Source: Acheta domesticus (taxonomy: Eukaryota > Arthropoda > Insecta > Orthoptera > Gryllidae). Taken from it: a DNA stretch of 64,000 nucleotides. The notes beneath the pieces were generated by a model that saw only the letters and a program-made list of their open reading frames with translations, was not told the DNA's origin and made no database searches. Positions 23,700-35,504 of this stretch are shown here, piece after piece. Position numbers and translations under genes: made by a program. The DNA lies in the NCBI GenBank assembly GCA_031308135.1, contig JAHLJT010009436.1, positions 217,945,286-218,009,285 of the forward strand. The letters run 5' to 3'. How positions within the stretch are numbered: the stretch's first letter is position 1; each line of letters starts with the position of its first letter.

Positions 23700-25030
23700 T
23701 CGGCCGTGATTAAACGCAAACAGAAGTAGTTCAATCGCAGCAAATACATCATGGTACCGCCGGGGTTCCTCTCTTGGAACTTCAAAACCCAGACGAGGAG
23801 TATCAAAACGCCAAAAAGAACTTGGAGCAGCCCGGACAATCTAACGTACTTTCAACACCCCAACGAAAAAAAGTAGATTTATCTTAAAAAGAAACAGTGA
23901 TTTTAGTGAAGTGTTAAATGTTAAAAGACAAGAACGTTCAGAAAACGGAGGTAAATCAAACGCTTTATAATGTATCTGTAGGAAACAGATTTGAATCCTT
24001 AGATAAGTTAAAAAGTTCCCCAATTATTATTCAAAATAACAAAAGAGATGAAGAATTGCTAAATTATAAACTGCTTAAAGAGGATATTGTGAAAAATAAA
24101 GATGAAAATTTTGATGTCAAATACAGTAACAATAAATTCAAAGTTCAATTTGGTAACGTAAAAGATTTCATGAAATTTAGAAAATTTTGCGAAAATAACG
24201 AAATAGAGTTCTACTCCTTTAAAACCCATCTGTAAAGGCATTTGAAATTATAATAGACAAGCATATAAAGATGTACCGGAGTGTCTGGATGTCAATGATA
24301 TTAAAAAATAATTATAAATTCCCTGTATTAAAAGTGGTAAGACTTTGAATTAAGTAACGTAAGTTTTAGCAATCAATAACAATCCGGTTCTCTGGCTAAA
24401 CAATAACCAACCCGTTAAATACCTAGGAGTCAGACACGAGATTAACATGGAAGAACAACATAGTTGATATTGCAAACAATACCTATGCAAAAATTATCAA
24501 ACTTTACCCATTAGTAAATAAAAACTCAGCATTAAGCATAGAAAACGGAGTAACAATTTATAAATCTATAATTTGCTCTTCGCTCACCTATGCGTACTCA
24601 ATATGGGGAGGCGCTGCAAACACGCATATTAATAAATTAGAAATAATCCAAAACAAATTCCTAAGACTGGAGACCAAAGCTACCTGGTTTATTCCTAATG
24701 CGCAAATCTAAAGGGAATTAAACATTAGTTGCATTAATGCGTACTAAATAAACTATCGAAACAATTTTATTTTTAGCTTGAAGCTTGTCCTAGCAAACCA
24801 CTAGGCTTTTGCACCATTAACCGTACAGTTTATGCACCATCCAAGATATTGCCATGCTATCCAAAAGATAGTTTAAATTCGCCTTGAATTGCTGATGATA
24901 AGATTATAAACAGTATATATGATTATAATAGCTGTATATATTATTCACAAGTGTGGTATTTTGCTCAATGTTGTATTTTTGTATTAAATGTAAATAGGAT
25001 ACTAAGTATTGCATGTTTATAGCTTAAAAC
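23700..25030 (+). mobile_element. Decayed jockey-like LINE, internally deleted
   Basis: An ORF1 fragment (23918-24235) is followed directly by a C-terminal reverse transcriptase fragment (about 24370-24735), with the 3' end of ORF1, the endonuclease and most of the RT missing. The RT part shows YLGVR, then SLTYAYSIWGGAA and IQNKFLR. These correspond to YLGLK, SLTYACPIWGGAA and IQNKYLR in the full-length element at 35262-40006, so this is a related but diverged family. Stops and frameshifts interrupt the RT. AT-rich sequence to about 25030 is likely its 3' UTR. Confidence 0.75.
23918..24235 (+). pseudogene. Jockey-like ORF1 N-terminal fragment
   Basis: A 105-residue open frame containing NRFESLDKL, SSPIIIQN and, near its end, FMKFRKFCENNEIEFYSF. 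In jockey ORF1 proteins an 'NRF..L' segment followed by 'PPI.I' precedes the RNA-binding region. The FYSF part parallels YFSYRDP in the intact element's ORF1. ORF1 encodes the RNA-binding partner of the retrotransposition complex. Here it stops before the zinc knuckles, so it is not functional. Confidence 0.65.
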
Positions 25031-25590
25031 ATCAGCTCAAGTAAGTGTACTTGTGCCCTGATGTAACTGAAGAAGACTGTTACTTCCTTCATGTAATGTG
25101 TTTTTTGTAAATAATAACCCTCGAAATGCTTGAAAGACCGAACGGACAGGGAATAACATTTTTTTAAAAAATATTTTATTTTAGGACATTTTAATAGCAT
25201 TTTATTGATAATTTTTGGCAATGTTTTAGGTCATCAAATTCCACCCACTAGTAATTACATTTTCAAGACCAAGTACTCTATGAAGTTGAAATCTAATTTA
25301 AAATGAAATGCAATTTTTGAAAATTGAATGTTCAATGAAAATGCGACCTATGCTTTTTCTTTAATCGTGTTTTGCGCCATCCGTGAAAAAAAAATGCAGA
25401 GAAAAAAATTTGGATCCATTTTGGAGAAAACGTTGCCCCAAACCATTATTCAGTACGGATTATGATACCAACGCATTGTGTGCTAGAAGGTAAAAATATT
25501 TTGGTGTCATTTATTCGTCCAACAACTGCCATATTTAACCTAGAGAAAAATCTCTCCTATTCTCAGTCCTGGAAGGTTCATTCCTAAAAT
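25031..25590. other. No gene; small fragment of the ACTTTCCCGTA family at about 25370-25450
   Basis: The sequence AAAAAAATTTGGATCCATTTT near 25405 resembles the 'ttggagccgttttt' module of the family at 10081. The rest is unclassified AT-rich sequence. Confidence 0.35.
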
Positions 25591-25965
25591 TCCTGGGATG
25601 TCGGGGCAGCCCTTTCGCAAACGACGACCGTGAACCTGTTCGTTCCTCTGGGAAGCGAGATCGATTTTCTCGGCGCGCGAGGCTGTATTTATGGGGCCGT
25701 GGATCGCGCGTCGCGAGATGCGATTACCCCCTCTCGGCGCGCACGACGCCTCTCGGCGCACGCCCCCGCGTGCGCGTGCTTTTATTATCACGTCTTCATT
25801 CACCGCGCAATACAATATTATCCCGCTTCGGCGGCCACGCTTCCATACATCCCGGACAGAAGGAATGCCGAAGCGTGTTCGGGCCGAGTGGGAAGATGTA
25901 CGAATATCCTACACGCGCTGCTGGTATCGGGATCGCTTGCCGTGTGGTTTACCGGCTTCTCGGTG
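25590..25965. other. CpG-rich block
   Basis: A sharp GC/CpG-rich island with overlapping open frames in several phases. None gives a recognisable protein and no clean exon borders are visible. It may be a promoter island or a GC-rich repeat remnant. Confidence 0.35.
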
Positions 25966-26461
25966 TTTAATTTACGGATTCTTTAGCTCTTTGTCTTAGG
26001 CAACGTTGTATCGTGACTCTCGTGACTGCACTTAAATATTTTAGTCTCAAGGCAAAGATAGCATCATATTTATTATTTAAATTTTATCGTTCATATTGCC
26101 AAGAAGTAATGCTATATATTATCCATAGTACCAAAGTGATTCTAACTTATAAATTTAGTTTCAAGAAGATAACTATGCGTGACTTAATTTCATTGTGCAT
26201 TTTAACCTTGTATTTTAATTATTTTCATACAATCCGCAAACATGTGCTTACAGTACGAAATTTCATCGAATAGGTCTTGAGACTTAATTGAAATTGTCAA
26301 ATGGAGGAAGCTCGTTTTTAGCGTGGTCGCTTTCTCTAAAAAACCTTCAAACACTTCACATCTTCCATATTATCCTCGATATAGCAGCTGTTTACGAATT
26401 CGCCAGCGAGCATTACGAAATATTTTCTAGTCCAAGAAAATTCAGAGGCAGGTAGGAGAAG

Positions 26462-26669
26462 GGGCGGATCCAGCCGATAATTTTTTTTTGGAGGGGGGAG
26501 AGGCATGATAGATTTTATGTTAAATAGTAAGGATATTTATTATATTGTATATTATTTTTGTAGTGTGTAAATGATAATATACAATATTATTATTTAAATA
26601 AATACATAATTGTAGTATAAATAAATATTTAAATCAATTGTGTGCCCCCCCCCCTGGATTCGCCACTGG
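26462..26669 (+). repeat. MITE with GGCGGATCCAG...TGGATTCGCCACTG ends, copy 1
   Basis: The ends GCGGATCCAG and CTGGATTCGCCACTG are inverted, with G- and C-homopolymers inside them and an AT-rich core containing TATTGTATATTATTTTTGTA. The same structure occurs at 34808-35072, and a decayed reverse copy at 31908-32145. CAGTGGCG-type ends are common in insect non-autonomous DNA transposons (often hAT-related); the superfamily is inference. Confidence 0.6.
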
Positions 26670-26802
26670 GTAGGAGGAGGGTATGCCTGCACTTTTTTTT
26701 TTTTTTGGAACGAATTGAACAAGAGCAATCAGAGCCCAGATGCAGCAGTGCCAAGGAACCGTTGCTAAAACTATGGGAAGGATGGCGGCAGCTGCGATGC
26801 AT

Positions 26803-27054
26803 TTACCAGAGAAGGGAGAAGGCGTTTAGAGGCGACGACGCTTCTTGGATATTCAAACGGTGGGCAAATGAAGTTTCATTTATTACCTCCACATCGAATG
26901 TGACTCCCAAATGTTTGCTACATGGCCTAGGAGAATTGAAGGTGAACCGCTGGGTATAAAAATCAATCGCAAATGCTGATGTTCTGGTACTATTACCAAG
27001 CGTCGTCAAAAAATTAATCGGTTTTGTCTTCAAAGCACAACATCTCGGCTTCAA
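26803..27054 (-). pseudogene. Possible LINE reverse-transcriptase C-terminal fragment
   Basis: An 83-residue minus-strand frame contains FTFNSPRPCSKHLGVTFD, then 'AHRLNIQEASSPLNAFSLLW'. The 'kHLGVTFD' string followed by a helical 'HRL..A...L.A...L' is the pattern seen just after the RT catalytic region in many non-LTR retrotransposons (Y/H-LG-x-x-x-D). There is no YADD motif, so it is at best a short 5'-truncated fragment. A minus-strand exon-like segment lies just upstream. Confidence 0.35.
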
Positions 27055-27208
27055 TTATTTTAATCTGGCACAAACCAATAATTGCCATACAGTATGGTTT
27101 TCCTTGATCTCTCCTTGGACATCTTCTGTTCGATGAAATTAAACAAGATGTCAAAAATGACCTAGGAATTACCTCAAAAAATCCTTTTTTTGGGGGGGGG
27201 AGGCGTAC

Positions 27209-27435
27209 TTCTACCACCCGCACATCCACGTCACTAGTCTGGGTAGCCCGACCTGCTCGTCCGCGTGCCTGCTTGCAATAAAACTCGACCCGCTTGCCGC
27301 GCACATTGCACGTGGGTGTGGCGAGCTCGCAGAAGATGAAGCCGCCGCGATTTGTGGCCTCGGAGGTGTTCGCTGGCAGGAACAAGTTGGGGACGCGCTG
27401 TTCACTCCCTAACGGAGTGCCCACATTTCTGCGGC
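27209..27435 (-). CDS. Exon-like coding segment of unknown function
   Basis: On the minus strand the frame reads VGTPLGSEQRVPNLFLPAN, then RGGFIFCELATPTCNVRGK, then VEFYCKQ. Codon third positions are G/C-rich and hydrophobic/cysteine spacing is protein-like. A candidate donor (GAA|GTACGC) lies at 27207-27208 and a candidate acceptor (CGCCGCAG) just upstream of 27430. The opposite strand has an open frame too (27294-27491), so the strand is not certain. I recognise no family; three cysteines suggest an extracellular or metal-binding fold. It may be a cellular exon or a transposon piece. Confidence 0.3.
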
Positions 27436-27829
27436 GTTCTTTGCTTCAAGCAGTAATTACGTGGATGGATTTTCCAAGCATATCTCTTTAGCTTCCCCGC
27501 GATTCCACAGTAGAGCGTGGAAATATTACAGCGTTCACGGATTTGCTTCGCGTCGCACTGTGCGAAGGTGCAAGGCATTGGAACGTAGATGGGCGTGTTT
27601 GATATTTAAAACTTAATTGGCGTATGAAGAAAAGGTATACTATTTAACAGAATGCTACGGATGATAAATTATTTCAATTAAAGTGGAAAAGAGTAAAATT
27701 GTTAATAAATTCTCGTGTGCCATGTAATAGGAAGCGAATACCTTGATGTTTATCCCAGAATTCTAAATATATTTTGAGAATGTGATCTACAAAACACCAA
27801 TACTATACCAATGTTTGTGTATCTGGCAT

Positions 27830-27990
27830 TGGGGGTCGATTGTCCGACTTAGCCGGCAAGCTAATGGTGTTCTCCATGCCTGAGCCAAGTTTAATTCCCA
27901 CGCTTGGGATGTAAGAGAGGCAGGTGGCGAACATGACGTATTCCTTCACCGTAACAAGCGGAAGCGTAGCGTCCATGGATGTGGATGATG
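27830..27990 (+). repeat. Possible tRNA-derived SINE fragment
   Basis: TTAGCCGGCAAGCTAATGG (A-box-like) is followed about 35 bases later by AGTTTAATTCCCACG (B-box-like), but no tRNA cloverleaf can be drawn. It differs from the longer SINE family elsewhere in the window. Confidence 0.3.
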
Positions 27991-28601
27991 TGTTTCATAC
28001 CCTGACAATATCAGCTCATTTATTTTAAAATGATTGTAAATTGTCAATTTGTTATTTTCTTCCTCTACTACAAAATATTTCATTATATTTCAAACATTGC
28101 GCCGTTGAGAATTCGATTCTTCACAAGGATGAACGAATCAGTCTGAAATGCCGCCTAGCCTGCGCTGAGAATCAGATGCACACTGACCCATTACATCCAG
28201 GGTGCCTACAGTTATGCCTACGAAAAAGCTGTCGTTTTACGAAACTTCATTGTTCTCTTCGGTGTTTGTAAGAGAACGAGGTTAATTAATTAACATTGTC
28301 GTTTTATTTAAGTTTTATTACCTTATTTTAATGCATTTAGCAACTACATATTTGTAGCCAATTTAGGTTAGGAATTGTGCTGGTTGAATGCACAAGGGTA
28401 TGTGACTGTGCAATCCACATCTGTGCCCTGGAATGGCGAGCACCACGCGATCCAAAGTGCCTACATAATTATGGAGTCGTATTTTTGTGCCGTGGATAAA
28501 TATAGAACATGAGAAACAGTTACAAATATTTGAAAAAATGAGAGGATAGAATTTTATTTAAACAGCCAACACAGGCTATGTTGAGCAATACAACGGTGAT
28601 A

Positions 28602-28969
28602 TAAGGGAAAATAGGGAAATTCTGTCACACTTCATTCGAGTTGTATGCTTTTCGGGGACACAAGGGCATGTTTTTGTAGCCATAATGAAAATAGGGGATC
28701 ATCAAATAGAGAAAATTTCATGTAATATATAAGTGAAATAATGAAATATGATAAAACTGACAAGGATGATATGAAAATTCCAGTGTTTCGTGCAATCTCA
28801 CCAAGAAATTCATATTCATTGGATTTCAAGTGTGAGCACGGTTATGTCCCAGGAAATTAAAAATGAAATTTCTAAAGTTTCTTTTGTCTCCGCCATACTG
28901 GATGAAACCCTTGATGTAAGCGGCAAAGGACAACTGTCAACTGTTTTTCATTACGTGTCTGTAAATTGA
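28602..28969 (+). pseudogene. hAT/ZMYM1-like transposase fragment
   Basis: Two frames together give 'NREILSHFI...CFSGTQG' followed by 'STVMSQEIKNEISK', 'VSFVSAILDETLDVSGK' and 'GQLSTVFHYV'. This order matches hAT-type transposases related to ZMYM1-like proteins: an 'NRE.L...I....F' segment, then 'EIk.EIs.a.F....DETtDvs...QLs...RYV'. The Asp of DETLDVS corresponds to the first catalytic residue of the RNase-H-like fold. The copy carries stops between the two parts and ends at a TGA (28967-28969), so it is a dead fragment. Confidence 0.65.
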
Positions 28970-30679
28970 TTTTCTCTTTCCTATTATATTTTTATTATAG
29001 ATCATTGTTTTCCATTTTATAAATTATGCCAATTCTACTGGGTTCGAAATCATTTGAATTGGACAATTTTGAAAGTCATTGGGTTTAATAGTCCTCTTTT
29101 TATTAAAGTATGAGGACACACATTTATATTTTGCTAGGTCGTGAACTTAAGTCAACTTTTTCTAACGTTCAACCAGTAAAATACGGGAAGTACGTGAGCT
29201 ATCATTACTTTTACTGGATCAGTTTGCTGTGCTCTAATTGATCAAAGTGACAGAAATGGTATTGGTGAATGAGAAATATTTAAATTATAATTAAAGTTTT
29301 AAATTATTTTCTCATTTCTCGAGTTACATACTCTAAGCCAAAACTCAGGCTACGCCACTGGTAACTAGCAAACTCCGTCTGCCTGAGCTTGTCTTCGTCA
29401 TACAGCTACAGAATCTGTGACGATTTTGAAGGTAAGCAACAACTATATATTTCCCTACTATGATAATATAATAATAAATTATATTATTAATTGACAAGAA
29501 TTATCAACGAAGGAACATTTAATAATAGAAATATAATTATATATTACAATAAGAAAAGCCTACCAGTAACAATAAGGGATATATGGTGTAGAAACAATGT
29601 CCATGGAAGATCTGCTTTGGATGATGAAATACGTAGAGAGTTGAAGAAACGGCATTACTTTTTATTATCTGGGGCAAGACTCTAGAACCGCTCTGCTCTC
29701 GCTTCTCTATCTCCTTCCCCTTCATCATTTTTACACGACCTGGCACCACCTCCCAAAAATGCACAAAATTCGCAAATTTTTGTTGTTGTAAATGGTAAAG
29801 ACGATTGTTCAGAAGGAATGAAGTAAATGAACATTATTTTAACAAGTATTTAAAGTTACGTTACAAGTTCAAAACATTTTCGCTGTCGTCCTACAACTAC
29901 AATATTGAAGACAGAGATTTCTTCTTGAATAAAATACGTTCTTCAAAGACTGATCTTGAAATACCGTGATGTATAATTTTTCAAAAACATGAGTAGTTTT
30001 CGTATAACTTTGCGTGGAATATACGCAATGTTGAAACAAGTATTTTCTCAAAAACTGCTTAAAAAAATTTTTTTTTTTTACATTTTATTCTCGTATGTAT
30101 CAAAGAACGATGTATATAGATGCTACTCCCGTTTCCGTCTAACTCTATTTTCCAAGATAGAATAAGGGACGCTTTAAAGAATAGCGCAAGTCTCATTTTC
30201 GTTTCGAGATTATTCCGTTGGTTTGACCATATCTTCATGACTTTGTCAGTAAACTTCAGGTAGTTCTCAATTGCGTAAGACATTTTGTGGTTTACTTTTT
30301 CTACAAAGTCAATAAGCAACATAGAGGTAGGTGATTTGCTAAAAGGGGCGATCAAAACTTCTTAAAGTAAAGAAATGTTTGTTAGTTGTAAATTAAATTT
30401 ATTACCTTCCTTTGATCTATTTCCTTTGATAACAATATTATCTATAATCATCACGACCAATATTAATGGGATGAATTCGAAGACTTTTGAAACCACTGTG
30501 TTGCTATTTTGCGAACTGACAACGCGTCAAACGAAGCACGTGAAATTCGAATTTACAATTCTGATTTATTTTTGCAATTTATCAATTTATTTATGCAATT
30601 TTCCAAAGTATAGAGAGTGCGCCGAAAATGAGACCACAACCACTATCTTTACAGTTCTTTGCTGCATACGAGGAAAACT
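28970..30679. other. No recognised gene
   Basis: AT-rich. The open frames at 30059-30355 (-) and 30375-30710 (+) have no identifiable domains. An end motif ACATGAGTAGTTTTC occurs at about 29990 and again at about 22731, so a small dispersed repeat may end here. Confidence 0.35.
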
Positions 30680-31280
30680 TTTAATGAAAAAAATTTGGAG
30701 CCGTTTTTGAGAAGATAATTGTTTGAATTTAAAAATTTCCTGTGACCAAAATTACGCAAAACAAACTCTCAAATTCAAAAAATTAAACAATCTCTTGTTT
30801 GAAGATCTGTTTCTGATACTCTTCATTATGAAAAAATTATCTTCAAAATTGTAGTTGTAGGAAGCCACCGAAATGTTTCTGATTTTTACACTTTTTGAAA
30901 AATCAGAGGTTTCAAAAATTAGACCTCCACCATTCTTGTAAGCGTCCTTTACCATATCCGAGATCAAAATTTAAGCAAAAAAGATACAGGTATTTTTTAA
31001 AGATTTTGAAAATTGTCCCAGGGGCTTCATGTAAAGTACCCTCCCTCCCCAAAAAATTAAAATATGTTTCAAATTCAAGGGGCCGCGACATCAGCCAGAT
31101 CGATTGCGGAATATCAATTTTGATGGAAATCCTGCGTACGGTTTAGCTGCTAGCGTTGTTGACAGACAAACGTTTTTAAGTTTTTCGTACCAGAGCCCAG
31201 GAATAAGAGTTTTTCTGTCGAAAAGTCGCTGTTTTTCACCTCAGCATTTCAATACTTTATATTGCGTAAGCATTAGCGAG
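30680..31280 (+). mobile_element. Right-half fragment of the ACTTTCCCGTA family
   Basis: It shares with the 10081 element the strings AAATTTGGAGCCGTTTTTGA, 'ggggcttcatgtaaagtacc', 'gattgcggaatatcaatttt' and the GCTAGCGTTG...GACAGACAAACG stretch. The terminal repeat is missing. Confidence 0.55.
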
Positions 31281-31907
31281 AAAGTAATGCGTCATTTACA
31301 ATATCATGGATTAAGAATGCTCTCTCTTATCCTTATATTAATAACTAAAAACACATCCGAATAAATTTAGCTATGTCCTTATTCCGGAAGACGTGTAATT
31401 CAGAGGGGTGTGGTAGTGAGAAACTAGTTTTGTATTTGTATTCACTTTTTCTGTTTCTGTGAAAAGCTGTTTCATTAGAACCCAGAAAGGAACTGCCTTG
31501 TGTAATTACACGGCTGTTCTCAAAATAAATGTTACAAATGTCGAGGGAATATGGGGGATGACTTGTAACATTTTTATATGATTTTTGTCCCTTACTTTTT
31601 AATTGTAATGATTCTTTATGGCGATCAATTATTTATAGTCAATTATTGTGTTAACAAAATAATAAAACACTTCACATTACATACAGTTTTTCATTTGCGT
31701 GTAAATGTCTTCACTACAGGTACCTCAAGATAGGATAACATTTATTCCCGAAACGTTATTAAACTTACTACTAAAAGTGTACTTATACTGAAAACAAGTG
31801 TAAATGAAAAATATTGTCATGTGAAGGGTACTGTCCTTTTGTCAACTCATTAATATTGTCTGTGAACAATTGATGGCCGTAAAGAATCATTACATGCGAG
31901 CCAGTAG

Positions 31908-32145
31908 CAGATCCTGAGAGGGAGGGACACGGCCGTGGCCTAGAGTATTCGTTTGTTTCCTCCCTTTTTTCGCAAAATTGATTTAAATATTTGTGGGAAC
32001 TATGTAATTATTAAAACATATTTTAGTTTCATATATTCCCCACAAAAATAATATACAATATGATATAATATACTATATACAATATAAAAATATGTTTACA
32101 CGCTCCCGCCAGTGTTCGGCTGCATCCGCCCCTGCATATGACATC
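31908..32145 (-). repeat. Decayed copy of the GGCGGATCCAG MITE
   Basis: The core, read in reverse (AAATAATATACAATATGATA and ATTGATTTAAATATTTGTG), matches the core of the copies at 26462 and 34808. The ends are degenerate. Confidence 0.45.
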
Positions 32146-32780
32146 TGCCCTATACGGCAACTCTTTATTCCCTTGCTCTTAACCGGTCATGTTCTGATCC
32201 AGACAAAGCGATTTCGTGAACATGCCAAACACCTATTTATGATAGGGTTCCTAACAATCACAATTCTCATAAGAACCGAGAGTGAGTGTGAAAAATGCTT
32301 AACTGTGGACTGCTGACCCTGCAAGTCGAGTCCCGAGAATATCAAATTATATATTACTTTTTATTCAAATGTCAGTGAGCATTACATTTTGGACTCGTTT
32401 TTCCTCATGATAAATGAAGGAGGAAACTGCGACAAGACGAAAACATCAATCCAGGAAAATACGCCTCAGAATCCACAACACATCTGTTTATTTGTATTGC
32501 AGGCTGTTTTTTTTTCCAGGATCGTACAAAATTGTGGATTTCTAAGGGCTGATATGCGTTCGACAAGTTTTCTTAAAACATTTGAAAAATGTGTCTTCAC
32601 CGTGCGTAAAAGACTTTTTTCATGGGACATCTCAGTGCGAAAAAGACCTTTTCGCACAGTAGGTACCTTACAAGAGAAGTAAGAAAACAAAGCACACATT
32701 AATGGCAAAATAACTTTAATATCACTATTATTAAACTCTTCCCAATAACTATTAACTTACAATTAAGTATTAACACATAA

Positions 32781-33113
32781 TTATAAAAAATAGTACGTAT
32801 CTATTAACAAATAATATTCTAAGAAAATATTAGAACCCAAAAATTTCTCAACTGATGGAAAGTTTTTTTTTGTAAATACCATAGGAATCTTGGGTAATAA
32901 ATTAGATACGTTCGCAATAGATTTAGATGCGTTCGCAAATTCGAGCAACTCCTGTGGAATCTCAGCATTGCTTTTAAGCATATTACATTCAGTCATCATA
33001 ACCACGATGTACCGGTCATACAATAGCAACTCGAATGAAACAACACTACCGTATCTCGTGAAGTCAAGTATGGTTTTTTTGCATCCGTCGGTCCCGGCAA
33101 AACAAACAAACAA
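32781..33113 (-). CDS. Unassigned open frame (110 codons)
   Basis: A minus-strand frame includes DFTRYGSVVSFELLLYDR and CNMLKSNAEIPQELLEFANA, a helical, protein-like composition. The upstream side on the minus strand is pyrimidine-rich (33085-33150), as before a last exon, although no AG is well placed. I recognise no family, and chance cannot be excluded. Confidence 0.2.
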   Translation of the reverse strand: MFVCFAGTDGCKKTILDFTRYGSVVSFELLLYDRYIVVMMTECNMLKSNAEIPQELLEFANASKSIANVSNLLPKIPMVFTKKNFPSVEKFLGSNIFLEYYLLIDTYYFL

Positions 33114-33272
33114 AAAAACAAAACAAAAAAGAAAAACACCTTCAGTCTCGATAGTGCAAAAAAAACAATAACTTCACGCACTTAATATCAAGAAAACTAA
33201 GTATTTTCCTTTCCGGGGCCGCGTGTTAAAAATACATGAATTTATGACCCCTTTCGACGGGCACTGTATTCT

Positions 33273-33450
33273 GCGATTTTTCCATAGCTGCATATCAAGG
33301 CCCGTCCATACGATATCACGGCATTTTGCGTCCGCTAGATGTCGCAGGATCGCGACCGTAACAATCGTGCGACATCTAGCGGCACGACTGAGAAAGACGC
33401 GACATTCCATCGTGAAGACGGGCCTTGATAGGCAGCTATGAAAAAATCGC
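33273..33450. repeat. Hairpin MITE, copy 1 (178 bp)
   Basis: The left end GCGATTTTTCCATAGCTGCA and the right end, reversed, GCGATTTTTTCATAGCTGCC continue pairing through TATCAAGGCCCGTC for about 40 bases. A second inner palindrome is CTAGATGTCGCA / TGCGACATCTAG. There is no coding capacity. Copies 2 and 3 follow at 33760 and 33994. Confidence 0.8.
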
Positions 33451-33454
33451 GGTA

Positions 33455-33755
33455 CAGGAAGCACCGCAAGCCCTTAGGGCTTAGAGAGTCCGTCCGTGGC
33501 TTGGTCTCCGTGGGAGCCGCGCGGGGGCGGCGCGCGAGCGGGCTGGGGCTCTATCGCCGGGATGCGCGCGCGGGTCGGCGCAGCGCAGATAACCCTCGAC
33601 CTCTGAGGCAACGCGACGCGAAGCGCCCGCGAGGCGACGCGACGCCCGGAAACGGCTGCCGCCAGACGCCGCGCTCGCGAGACTGGCGGGCGGTGCGGCT
33701 TCCACTGTCACGCCGCGGTTCTCCAACGAATTCGCTTTTGGAGTCCTTGAAATTA
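33455..33755. other. CpG-rich block between two MITE copies
   Basis: Very GC-rich with many CGCG/GCGC tetramers. Open frames on both strands reflect composition; no domain or splice structure is convincing. Confidence 0.35.
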
Positions 33756-33759
33756 TAGT

Positions 33760-33983
33760 GCGATTTTTCTATTTCTGCCCCTCAAACCCCTGTGGCCGTA
33801 ATGGAATATCACGCGGCATATCGCGTCTTTCCCCGTCGTACCGGTAGAAGTCGCATGATCGCAAGCACTGCTTGATACGGTCGCGATCATGCGATACCTG
33901 GCGGCACGAATGAGAACATCACGAAATACCGTGACATTTCCATCGTGAAGATGGCCCTTGAGGGGTAAAGTTAGAAAAATCGC
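33760..33983. repeat. Hairpin MITE, copy 2 (224 bp)
   Basis: It has the same ends as copy 1 (GCGATTTTTC ... AAAAATCGC), the same CATCGTGAAGA segment near the right arm, and an inner GATCGCAAGCAC...GGTCGCGATCATGCG palindrome. It is more diverged in the left arm. Confidence 0.7.
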
Positions 33984-33993
33984 AGTATACACT

Positions 33994-34142
33994 GCGATTT
34001 TCCAAGTCTGCCTCTCAAGGCCCGTCTTCACGATGGAATACATCACGGCCTTTCGCATTTCTCGGTCGCGCCGCTAGAAATCTCACCGATCGCGACCGTA
34101 TGAAGCACTGTTTGATCATGCGACACCTAACGACACCTATGC
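33994..34142. repeat. Hairpin MITE, copy 3 (right arm lost)
   Basis: It starts GCGATTTTCCAAGTCTGCC ten bases after copy 2 and keeps CTCAAGGCCCGTCTTCACGA and the GATCGCGACCGTATGAAGCA middle, but no right terminal repeat. Confidence 0.6.
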
Positions 34143-34804
34143 GACACCGATACCGATGCAGATGTTTTCAATCATCGATGTTTCTAAAAATATAGTTGTT
34201 TTAAATATCGATATATTGAAGTCGATGTTTTTATTATCGATGTTTTTATGTTTTCGAGGTTTTGTTCGTTGATGAAAAATTCCCGTAATCACAATTGTGT
34301 GAAAGTTAAAACATGAAATAGTAACTGATGATGCCACTGTCTATGAGTTTGGACCAAACCAACGCATCACGTATTTGGCAACATTGATGTTTTGTTGTAG
34401 ATGTCGCATCTCTACTTGAAATGCTAGATTCGTTTAAGGGACTTGTGTAAAGTCAGTGATTCCCAGTTCCGAAACGTTTTTCAATATTTTAAATTTATTT
34501 ATTTTAGGTCGCTTCAAAACAACAAGGTCGTCAGCGAGCACAGAATGTTTATATTTTTACATTTTCTTGTTTAGAACGCGTTAGACAAAGGATTATATAT
34601 TTAAGTTCAATTGGTACGTTTGAGTAAAGTTATTACTTTACTCAAATTACTCAGTTGGTACTTTATTACGTCCCTCGACTGTTTTAAAAAAAATATACAA
34701 ATCTTGATTCAAATTTAAATGGTGTCTTTTATTTGGTAGATATAGGAATTCTAGGGGGAAGTGTGGAGTTAATATGACATTTACACTTATTGGTCATGGG
34801 TTAG
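34143..34804. other. No recognised gene
   Basis: AT-rich with repeated TATCGATG / ATCGATGTTTTT motifs between 34172 and 34250. No coding or structured RNA signal was identified. Confidence 0.4.
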
Positions 34805-34807
34805 TAG

Positions 34808-35072
34808 AGGCAGATCCAGCCGATCATTGGGGGGGGGGGTGCATCATAGATTTTTTAAAAATAATAAACATGTTTATATTGTATATTATTTTTGTAGTGT
34901 ATACATGATAATATACAATATTATTTTTTAAACAATTACATAATTTTAATATAAATAAATATTTAAATCAATTGTACCATATCAAAGGAAGGTAACAAAC
35001 GACAACCCTAGGCTTTTGGGGGGTGGCATGGAGGTCATGCCCCCCCCCTCCATTGATCTGCCACTCCGCCAC
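34808..35072 (+). repeat. MITE with GCAGATCCAG...TGATCTGCCACT ends, copy 2
   Basis: It shares with the 26462 copy the left end (GATCCAGCCGAT then a G run), the core TATTGTATATTATTTTTGTA, ATTTAAATCAATTGT and a C-run before the right end. It carries about 60 extra bases near the right end. A decayed reverse copy lies at 31908. Confidence 0.6.
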
Positions 35073-35249
35073 TGCTGGTTAGGGTCGGTTTTTCGTCACG
35101 AGATGATGGTGACTAAGGTTGAAAATGTTAGTCCTTAATCTTGTGAGGATGACTTGATGTCTGCTGCTGTAGTTCAATTTTGGGAAGGCTTCTTTTGTGG
35201 CTGATTTTCTCACTAGATGAAGTTCTGAAGATGTAAATTTCCATTATGA

Positions 35250-35261
35250 GTTCCAGTGTTT
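35250..35261. repeat. Target-site duplication (3' side of LINE)
   Basis: GTTCCAGTGTTT flanks the poly(A) end of the minus-strand LINE and is repeated exactly at 40007-40018. The exact length is uncertain by the T run that adjoins it. Confidence 0.85.
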
Positions 35262-35504
35262 TTTTTTTAATATATTTATTTATACTTGTTCGACAAAAAT
35301 TTGTCTTTCAAGTGTGTGAATTTTTACATTAGATAGTACAATTTGAGGAGAAACTTCAAAAGTAACCTCTAACATGTTACTGATATGTATAGGTATTATT
35401 GATTTTGAACACACAATGATCTTAGAAATAAACTGTGGTTATAAATAGTACAAAATACATATAATTTTTTTTACAATAAATAATAGTTACATGAAATAAG
35501 TTAA

